Shown one piece after another: positions 58,098-64,000 of a DNA stretch of 64,000 bases. The position numbers and the translations under genes are program-made. Origin of the DNA: DAOUJI01 sp965224415 (GTDB lineage: Bacteria; Chloroflexota; Dehalococcoidia; Lucifugimonadales; JAGWBF01); NCBI GenBank assembly GCA_965224415.1, contig CBDCZB010000001.1, positions 248,001 through 312,000 of the forward strand, given 5' to 3'. Below the pieces are notes generated by a model. It did no database searches. It was not told the DNA's origin and saw nothing but the letters and a program-made list of their open reading frames with translations. Position 1 is the stretch's first letter, and every line of letters starts with the position of its first letter.

Positions 58098-58463
58098 ATG
58101 GACGGCTCTCCCGATTCTCATCCAGTTGACGGCGGGGACACGGGCGGCGTCTCGTTGGAGGCGCCTGCTCTTGACATAACCATTGTAGGCGACCCGCACG
58201 GAAAAGACACGGCGGCCCTGACCGACGCTGCGGAGTCGTTGGAATACGGTAGTGTCCACATCAAGGTCGTTGACTCGGCTGACGAGGCGACGTTATCGGA
58301 ACTTGGTTACATGGCGGGGGAGTCAGCTAGGGCCTATGTCTGCATCGGGGCCATGTGCCTTCCCCCTGTGGACGCTCCCGGCGGCCTCAAAGAGGCCTTG
58401 GAGGAGTTCATGAGGCCGTCGGCGCTCCAAGTTGACAGCATATTTAAACGGCTTGAGGACTGA
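58098..58463 (+). CDS. Short protein matching the C-terminal tail of YyaL-type thioredoxin proteins
   Basis: This 121-residue protein resembles only the last ~100 residues of the much longer YyaL/DUF255 thioredoxin-domain proteins: I-T-I-V-G-D-P-H-G-K-D-T, then A-Y-V-C-I-G-A-M-C-L-P-P-V-D-A-P. The conserved C-x4-C pair is kept, but the thioredoxin and glycosidase-like parts are missing. ATG 58098 with GGAG 8 nt before it is preferred. It lies just before aspS. It may be a stand-alone descendant or a remnant. Confidence 0.6.
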   Translation: MDGSPDSHPVDGGDTGGVSLEAPALDITIVGDPHGKDTAALTDAAESLEYGSVHIKVVDSADEATLSELGYMAGESARAYVCIGAMCLPPVDAPGGLKEALEEFMRPSALQVDSIFKRLED

Positions 58464-58476
58464 CGGGAGACAAGGG

Positions 58477-60297
58477 TTGTACAAAGACACCGGTTGTGGA
58501 ACGCTCCGAGACGCCAATGCGGGCAGTCAAGTTTCCCTTGCTGGCTGGGTCCACAGGCGCAGGGACCACGGCGGAGTAATCTTCATAGACCTGAGAGACA
58601 GGTCGGGCTTGGTGCAGGTGGTCTTCAACCCTGAGTTGAACCCAGAACCGTATAAAGCGGCTGACCAGGCAAGGCCGGAGTGGGTCCTATCCGTCACAGG
58701 TACCGTTGCTCCAAGGCCACCGGAGGCGTTGAACCCCAACCTTCCCACCGGCGCCGTTGAAGTCATCGCGGAAGAGGTGGAGGTCCTGAACAGCTCTATT
58801 ACGCCCCCGTTCCTCATCAACGAGGAGTCGGACGTGGATGAGAGTCTCCGGTTGCGGTACAGGTATCTGGACCTCCGCCGCGAAACGATGCAAAGAACCC
58901 TCGTCCTCAGACACAAAATCGTGAAATACATCAGGGATTTCCTGGACGAGCGAGAGTTCCTGGAGATTGAGACGCCCATTCTCATCAAGAGCACTCCGGA
59001 AGGGGCCCGGGACTTTCTGGTGCCCAGCCGTTTGCAGCCTGGCAGTTTCTACGCCTTGCCCCAATCGCCTCAGCAGTTGAAACAGCTGCTCATGGTGGCT
59101 GGATTCGAACGGTACTTCCAGATCGCGCGCTGCTTCAGAGACGAGGACCTGAGGGCGGACCGCCAACCGGAATTCACACAGCTCGACTTGGAGATGAGCT
59201 TTGTGGACGAGGAGGACATCCTCTCCCTGGTGGAGGAACTCTACACCTCTATGATTGAAACCCTGGCTCCGGACAAGCGGCTGGTAAAGCCTTTTCCCAG
59301 GCTCACCTACGAGGAAGCCGTGTCCAAATATGCGTCGGACAAGCCGGACCTTCGGTTTGGTCTGGAAATGTCCGATGTTACTGACATCGCACTGAAGACG
59401 GACTTCCGGGTCTTCCACAGGGTGGCCGAGGACAGCGGAGCAATCAAGGGTTTCGTCGCTCCTGGCTTGGCCCACTACAGCAATTCCATGCTGAAGGAAT
59501 TGGAGGATTTAGTCCGAGACAGGGGAGCTAAGGGCCTCAGCCACGTTCGGGTCAGCGGCCCGTCGCTGGACGACCTCACCGAAGAAGACTTGCAGTTCAG
59601 CCAGGGTTTGCGGATGGGTCCTGACCTGGTTAGGGAGATGGCCGAGCGCATGGGTGGAGGGCCTGGAGACCTCTTCCTTCTTCTCGCTGGACCGACCAGA
59701 GAGATAGACCCGCCGTTGAGCGCCCTTCGGTCCGAAATCGCAGACCGGCTGGAGCTGGCCGACCCTGACACTCTGTCGTTCGCGTTCGTGGTGGACTTTC
59801 CCCTCTTCGAGTGGAACCCTCAAGGGGGCAGATGGGACTCCTCCCATCACCCATTCACGGCGCCCAAGGACCACGACTTGGAAGCTCTCAAAGCCGCGGC
59901 CTTGTCTCCATCCGAGTCCCAGAACGGAGAGTTGGGAAGCCTCAAGTCCAAAGCCTATGACCTTGTATGCAACGGCAGCGAACTGGCCAGCGGCAGCATA
60001 CGGGTCCACCAGCGCGAGCTTCAAGAGCAGGTATTTCGAGTCTTGGGCTACTCCGATGCAGAGGTGCAGGCCAGGTTCGGCCATCTGCTGGAAGCCTTCG
60101 AATACGGCGCGCCTCCCCACGGAGGAATAGCGCCAGGTATAGACAGGCTGGTGGCCATCCTATCCGACGCCCAGTCCATACGGGATGTCATTGCTTTCCC
60201 CAAGACTCAGAGCGGCGCCGACCTGCTGTTCGGGGCGCCTTCCGACGTAGATCCTGGACAGCTGAGGGACCTGGGGCTGAAGCTCCTGGAGGAATAG
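58477..60297 (+). CDS. aspS: Aspartyl-tRNA synthetase
   Basis: This 606-residue class II synthetase charges tRNA-Asp. It has the OB anticodon-binding start (T-G-C-G-T-L-R-D-A-N, V-H-R-R-R-D-H-G-G-V-I-F-I-D-L-R-D), F-L-E-I-E-T-P motif 1, F-R-D-E-D-L-R-A-D-R-Q-P-E-F-T-Q-L-D motif 2, an inserted GAD domain and G-I-A-P-G-I-D-R motif 3. TTG 58477 follows GGGAGA and gives the usual N-terminus; ATG 58432 in the same frame is unlikely. The bacterial-length form with GAD may be discriminating or not. Confidence 0.95.
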   Translation: MYKDTGCGTLRDANAGSQVSLAGWVHRRRDHGGVIFIDLRDRSGLVQVVFNPELNPEPYKAADQARPEWVLSVTGTVAPRPPEALNPNLPTGAVEVIAEEVEVLNSSITPPFLINEESDVDESLRLRYRYLDLRRETMQRTLVLRHKIVKYIRDFLDEREFLEIETPILIKSTPEGARDFLVPSRLQPGSFYALPQSPQQLKQLLMVAGFERYFQIARCFRDEDLRADRQPEFTQLDLEMSFVDEEDILSLVEELYTSMIETLAPDKRLVKPFPRLTYEEAVSKYASDKPDLRFGLEMSDVTDIALKTDFRVFHRVAEDSGAIKGFVAPGLAHYSNSMLKELEDLVRDRGAKGLSHVRVSGPSLDDLTEEDLQFSQGLRMGPDLVREMAERMGGGPGDLFLLLAGPTREIDPPLSALRSEIADRLELADPDTLSFAFVVDFPLFEWNPQGGRWDSSHHPFTAPKDHDLEALKAAALSPSESQNGELGSLKSKAYDLVCNGSELASGSIRVHQRELQEQVFRVLGYSDAEVQARFGHLLEAFEYGAPPHGGIAPGIDRLVAILSDAQSIRDVIAFPKTQSGADLLFGAPSDVDPGQLRDLGLKLLEE

Positions 60298-60314
60298 GTC
60301 CAAGGCGGCAAAAG

Positions 60315-61223
60315 ATGGTCAGCAGAAGCAAAGTCACCGTTAAAATTCCCGCGACGACGGCAAACCTGGGGCCCGGCTTCGACTGTCTGGGCATGGCCCT
60401 GGACTTGTGGAGCGAGGTTACCATAGAGGCCGCCCCTGACCCGAGTGTGGAGATACTCGGTTTCGGGTCGGACGAGCTTGCCGCCGACGAGTCAAACCTG
60501 GTGTACCAGGCTTGTCTGAGGGCTTACAAGGCCAAGAACGCTGAAGCTCCCCACTTCAAGCTCCGGTGCAACAACGGGATTCCGTTGAAGCGAGGGCTGG
60601 GAAGCAGCGGAGCCGCCATCGTGGGAGGCCTGTTCGCCGGAGACTTGCTGTCCGGGGGCTCGCAGATGTCCAAGGAGCGGCTGTTGAGCCTGGCTGTCGA
60701 GTTGGAGGGGCACCCCGACAACGTAGCGGCTTCAGTGTATGGCGGGCTCAGGCTGGTGGCCCAGGAAGAGGCCAAACTGGTGTGCGTGCCAGTCCCCTTT
60801 CCCGAGGACTTGCATACCGTCGTTTTCATTCCAGTGGAGCGAATATCCACGGAAGACGCCAGGGCCGTTCTGCCCGATTCCTACAGCCGGGCGGACGCGG
60901 TCTACAACGCGGGGCGCACGGCTCTGCTGGTCAACGCCATGACGACGGGGAGGATGCAGGACTTGGCCTACGCCACTCAAGACCGGATTCACCAGCCCTA
61001 CCGCCAGTCCCTGTTCCGCCCTATGAAGGTCATATTCGAGGCCGCAATGAAGGGAGGGGCCCTGGGGGTTTTCCTGTCGGGCAGCGGCTCCACTATTCTG
61101 GCTTTGACCCAAGGCAGGGAGATGACCGTGGCCTATGAGATGGCCGAGGCCGCTAGGCAGTGCGGGGCCGAGGGTGAGGTGAAGATAACAAGGCCGTCCC
61201 TGATGGGCGTTCATCAGGCGTAG
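60315..61223 (+). CDS. thrB: Homoserine kinase
   Basis: This 302-residue GHMP kinase phosphorylates homoserine for threonine synthesis. It has the V-T-V-K-I-P-A-T-T-A-N-L-G-P-G-F-D-C-L-G start, the ATP-binding loop G-L-G-S-S-G-A-A (about residues 95-102) and the late G-A-L-G-V-F-L-S-G-S-G-S-T motif. ATG 60315 is 15 nt after the aspS stop. Aspartate kinase follows 14 nt later, so aspS-thrB-lysC are co-transcribed. Homoserine dehydrogenase and threonine synthase are not present. Confidence 0.93.
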   Translation: MVSRSKVTVKIPATTANLGPGFDCLGMALDLWSEVTIEAAPDPSVEILGFGSDELAADESNLVYQACLRAYKAKNAEAPHFKLRCNNGIPLKRGLGSSGAAIVGGLFAGDLLSGGSQMSKERLLSLAVELEGHPDNVAASVYGGLRLVAQEEAKLVCVPVPFPEDLHTVVFIPVERISTEDARAVLPDSYSRADAVYNAGRTALLVNAMTTGRMQDLAYATQDRIHQPYRQSLFRPMKVIFEAAMKGGALGVFLSGSGSTILALTQGREMTVAYEMAEAARQCGAEGEVKITRPSLMGVHQA

Positions 61224-61237
61224 AGTAGGGTAGCTGC

Positions 61238-62461
61238 GTGGCTTTAGTGGTGCAAAAGTATGGCGGAAGCTCGGTGGCCGACGCCGAGAAGATAGGGCGG
61301 GTGGCCCAGCGAATCGTGGCGTCCAAGGATCGCGGCAATGACGTAGTTGCCGTCGTGTCAGCAATGGGAGAGACTACCGACGAGCTTATCGACCTCGCTT
61401 ATAGTGTGTCGGGAACCGCTCCAGACCCCAGGGAGTTGGACTTGCTCCTCTCGACCGGAGAGCTGGTCTCATGCACACTGATGGCTATGGCTATACGAGC
61501 CTTGGGCTACCAGGCGCTAAGCCTCAGCGGCTTCCAGGCGGGTATAAAGACAAATACGGCCTATGGGCGGGCGCGAATCGCACAGATAGACCCCTCCCGA
61601 ATGAGACGAGAGTTGGACGCCGGAAACCTTCTCATCGTGGCCGGATTTCAGGGGTTCACCGATGACATGGACGTGACGACCTTGGGAAGGGGAGGCTCCG
61701 ACACGACGGCGGTGGCCCTGGCAGCCGCCTTGGAAGCCGAGCGGTGCGAGGTCTATACCGACGTGGAGGGGATTTACACCGCCGACCCCCGCATCGTCCC
61801 CGAGGCCAGGAGGATTCCCGAAATAAGCTATGAGGAGATGCTGGAATTGGCCACCTACGGCGCTAAGATGCATCCGAGGTCCATAGAGTTGGGCGCCGTA
61901 TACGACATCCCCATACTTGTGGCTTCAAGTTTCGTCGATGGACCGGGCACCCTGATACACAGAGAGGCAAAGACTGAAATGGAAGAGCGTATCAAAGTGA
62001 CCGGCGTGGCCGCGGACAGAAACGTCGCCAAGATAACCTTAAGGGGCGTCCCCGATAGCCCAGGCATCGCCGCCGCCTTTTTCGAACCCCTCACCGACGA
62101 GGGAATCTCGGTTGACACCATAGTCCAGAACGCCAGCCAAGAAAATCTGACGGACCTGAGCTTCACAGTGGCCCGCACCGACCTGCAGAAGGCCGTCGAC
62201 GTAGTAGGTCCCGTGGCGGCTGAAAAGGGAGCTCCCACGTTCCACACCGACGATTCTCTGGCCAAAGTGAGCATCGTAGGCGCGGGGATGCAGAACACGC
62301 CTGGTTACGCGTCACGCATGTTCCGTGCCCTGGCCAATGAGAGCATCAACATCGAGATGATCACCACGTCCGAGATACGCATCACCTGCATAGTGTCCGA
62401 AGAGAAGGTAGCCGATGCGGTCCGGGCCCTTCATACGGCATTCGACCTTGAGGCGCCATAG
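61238..62461 (+). CDS. lysC: Aspartate kinase
   Basis: This 407-residue enzyme makes aspartyl phosphate, the first step to lysine, threonine and methionine. It has the V-Q-K-Y-G-G-S-S-V-A-D start, L-S-T-G-E-L-V-S, G-R-G-G-S-D-T-T-A-V-A-L-A and Y-T-D-V-E-G-I-Y-T-A-D-P-R. Two ACT domains follow (V-P-D-S-P-G-I-A, and A-K-V-S-I-V-G-A-G-M), so allosteric control by lysine or threonine is likely. GTG 61238 is the start. The length fits the monofunctional class. Confidence 0.95.
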   Translation: MALVVQKYGGSSVADAEKIGRVAQRIVASKDRGNDVVAVVSAMGETTDELIDLAYSVSGTAPDPRELDLLLSTGELVSCTLMAMAIRALGYQALSLSGFQAGIKTNTAYGRARIAQIDPSRMRRELDAGNLLIVAGFQGFTDDMDVTTLGRGGSDTTAVALAAALEAERCEVYTDVEGIYTADPRIVPEARRIPEISYEEMLELATYGAKMHPRSIELGAVYDIPILVASSFVDGPGTLIHREAKTEMEERIKVTGVAADRNVAKITLRGVPDSPGIAAAFFEPLTDEGISVDTIVQNASQENLTDLSFTVARTDLQKAVDVVGPVAAEKGAPTFHTDDSLAKVSIVGAGMQNTPGYASRMFRALANESINIEMITTSEIRITCIVSEEKVADAVRALHTAFDLEAP

Positions 62462-62498
62462 TCCCGCATCCGTCTGATGCCGCATCCTTCGGTGTAGC

Positions 62499-63251
62499 AT
62501 GACTCTCAGCGCAGATGGTCCGTCCAATGACCGGGAACCCTTTCTGTCCATAGTAGTCCCGGCTTACAACGAAGCCAGCCGGATAGTGTCCACCCTGGAG
62601 CTGGTGCGGGACTGCATGGCTTCCCAGTCCTATACATGGGAAGTGGCTGTAGTGGACGACGGCTCCAGCGACGACACTGCGGCCCTAGTCCGAGAATTCA
62701 CTGATCTCAACCAAGGCTTTCGGTTGATAGAGGCGCCCCACGGGGGCAAGGGATGGGCGGTAAAGAGCGGCATGACAGCCGTCAAGGGTCAGTACAGGTT
62801 CTTGTGCGACGCCGACTTATCCATGCCGATAGAGCAGATTGCCCGGTTTCTGCCCCCCAATCTTACGGGGTTCGACGTGGCTATCGGGTCCCGTGAGGCC
62901 GAGGGAGCCCGGCGCTTTCAAGAACCCCAAGGGCGTCACCGCATGGGCCGTTTCTTCAACATACTGGTCCGCTTCCTGGCGGTGCCGGGAGTGGAAGACA
63001 CCCAGTGCGGATTCAAATGCTTCTCAGGTGAGGCGGCGCAGGAACTCTTTTCTCAGGTGAGGCTCAACGGTTTTGCGTTCGACGTGGAGGCGCTGTTCCT
63101 GGCCCGCAAGCGACGCATGAGGGTGGTGGAGGTCCCCATTGACTGGCACTACCGAACGGAGAGCAAGGTCCGCCCGCTGTTGGACTCTCTGCTGATGGCG
63201 CGTGACGTGTTGTTGGTCCGGTGGTGGAGCTTTCGGGGCGTCTATTCATAG
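62499..63251 (+). CDS. Family 2 glycosyltransferase (dolichyl-phosphate glucosyltransferase-like)
   Basis: This 250-residue GT2 enzyme has S-I-V-V-P-A-Y-N-E-A-S-R-I, V-V-D-D-G-S-S-D-D-T-A with its first aspartates, G-K-G-W-A-V-K-S-G-M, the metal-binding D-A-D-L-S-M-P (D-x-D) and V-E-D-T-Q-C-G-F-K-C-F. It probably transfers a sugar from a nucleotide sugar to polyprenyl phosphate. No membrane helix is seen. It has no ribosome site of note. Confidence 0.9.
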   Translation: MTLSADGPSNDREPFLSIVVPAYNEASRIVSTLELVRDCMASQSYTWEVAVVDDGSSDDTAALVREFTDLNQGFRLIEAPHGGKGWAVKSGMTAVKGQYRFLCDADLSMPIEQIARFLPPNLTGFDVAIGSREAEGARRFQEPQGRHRMGRFFNILVRFLAVPGVEDTQCGFKCFSGEAAQELFSQVRLNGFAFDVEALFLARKRRMRVVEVPIDWHYRTESKVRPLLDSLLMARDVLLVRWWSFRGVYS

Positions 63252-63361
63252 TACCGTCTCGTTCTGTTGGAGACTCACTTGGCTGAAGCCGTTGGCATGC
63301 GCCGCGTGGTACGGGTCGAAAAATCAGCTCGCAAGTTTCGAAATCCAGGGCAAATATCCCT

Positions 63362-63389
63362 TGACCGCTAAAGCCCATTTATTATATTC
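63362..63389 (+). promoter_or_regulatory. Candidate promoter of the TPR gene
   Basis: TTGACC (63362-63367) and TATATT (63384-63389) are separated by 16 nt in an A/T-rich patch. Transcription would begin near 63396, about 150 nt before the ATG at 63549. The rest of the 297-base gap 63252-63548 shows nothing else I can support. Confidence 0.4.
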
Positions 63390-63548
63390 ATTATTAGCAA
63401 ACTCGCCTTGCCGCTCCTAAGTTGGGCAGGCGGCGATGCAAGGTCGGATGGAGGGAGTCCCGTTCAATCGGCATTAGGTCCTCCATATAGTCCGGCGGCG
63501 GAGGCTAGTGCGGCCTCGGAACGCACAATACATTTGGAACAGCGAGTG

Positions 63549-64000
63549 ATGGAAACGCCCGATCAAGCGACGGTAAGACTGGGACCTGCGGAGCGGAACA
63601 AGCTCCGTAGGGACAAGAGCAAAGAAGCGGTGGACCTTGCTTTGAAGGGTCAATGGGAACTTGCTGTCGACGTAAACCGAGTAATTCTGGAGGTCTTTCC
63701 CGAGGATGTGGAAGCCTGGAATCGGCTTGGCAAGGCCTTCCTGGAATTGGGGAGTTACGATGAGGCCTGGGACGCCTTTGAAAGGGCGTCCCATCTGGCG
63801 CCGTACAACACCATCTCCAAGAAGAACCTGGAGCGGATTTCCCATCTGAAAGAGACCGCCCCGCCTGCAGGAGCAGGCGCCCAGGCGCGGAAAGCCGGCA
63901 AGCCCTTTATGCCCTATATGTTCATAGAGGAGAGTGGGAGGTCCGGGGTCACTACAGCGAACCGCCCGGCGCCCGGCGCCGTGCTGGCAAAGCTGGCCTC
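63549..64000 (+). CDS. TPR-repeat protein, 3' end outside window
   Basis: From ATG 63549 the frame stays open to the window edge (150 residues). It has A-L-K-G-Q-W-E-L-A-V-D-V-N-R-V-I-L, then A-W-N-R-L-G-K-A-F-L-E-L-G-S-Y-D-E-A and A-F-E-R-A-S-H-L-A-P, which are TPR helices. Then follows a basic linker (R-K-A-G-K-P-F-M-P-Y-M-F-I-E-E-S-G). Such proteins bind other proteins. The rest of the protein cannot be seen. Confidence 0.75.
   Translation, partial: METPDQATVRLGPAERNKLRRDKSKEAVDLALKGQWELAVDVNRVILEVFPEDVEAWNRLGKAFLELGSYDEAWDAFERASHLAPYNTISKKNLERISHLKETAPPAGAGAQARKAGKPFMPYMFIEESGRSGVTTANRPAPGAVLAKLA

Noticed and set aside
59967..60314. An N-terminal extension of homoserine kinase
   Set aside because: The open frame overlaps the end of aspS in another frame and is Arg/Gly-rich noise; the family start is at ATG 60315.

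Overview
The window is a dense, GC-rich (roughly 60%) bacterial chromosome segment from a free-living heterotroph. Several traits point to an uncultured Chloroflexota lineage of the Dehalococcoidia/SAR202 type, which is an inference from gene content and not from a marker tree. These traits are repeated CaiB/BaiF CoA-transferases, acyl-CoA dehydrogenases, thiolase plus DUF35 pairs, a B12-dependent methylmalonyl-CoA module, an F420-type (LLM) oxidoreductase, a deazaflavin-type reductase and two UGSC-family selenoprotein genes. No rRNA, standard tRNA gene or CRISPR array was found.

Layout. 1-4.5 kb: CoA-transferases, a double hot-dog dehydratase and the first UGSC selenoprotein module (minus strand). 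4.7-7.6 kb: small genes and pstB-phoU. 7.7-10.6 kb: a large N6 DNA methylase whose nuclease-like N-terminus is cut off by an in-frame TAG. 10.7-14.1 kb: alpha/beta hydrolase, CoA-transferase, enoyl-CoA hydratase. 14.2-18.2 kb: an accessory patch with a sulfurtransferase, two related class-II tRNA-like elements, a decayed copy of the sulfurtransferase 3' end, a deazaflavin-type reductase and a DUF262-HEPN pair. 18.4-25.6 kb: thiolase/DUF35, LLM oxidoreductase and the methylmalonyl-CoA mutase/epimerase set with an acyl-CoA dehydrogenase. 25.7-26.9 kb: a complete IS630-type element that needs a -1 frameshift. 27-37.5 kb: housekeeping genes yceD-rpmF-fabD-nusB-acpP, uracil-DNA glycosylase, RNase J, FtsK, fused accD-accA, Mrp and a MIP18-type protein. 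37.6-43.4 kb: MFS transporter, acyl-CoA dehydrogenase pair, PAC2, GNAT and a broken toxin-antitoxin locus. 43.4-53.4 kb: giant Lhr-type helicase, cysteine synthase, a second thiolase/DUF35 pair, a double nitroreductase, then the second UGSC module. 54-64 kb: DUF4143 ATPase with a phased repeat array, MFS, DinB, lipoprotein, aspS, homoserine kinase, aspartate kinase, glycosyltransferase and the start of a TPR protein.

The standout result is a pair of paralogous selenoprotein genes (3968-4504 minus and 53410-53997 plus). Each reads through an in-frame TGA at a U-G-S-C motif. Exactly 19 nt after each TGA lies the GTG triloop of a hairpin with a 6-bp upper stem. The two stems differ by one compensated base pair (G-C to C-G), which is direct evidence for a conserved SECIS RNA. 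Both genes sit beside a member of the same uncharacterised ~350-residue family, but in opposite gene order. This suggests a duplicated two-protein redox module of unknown substrate, placed among CoA-ester catabolism genes.
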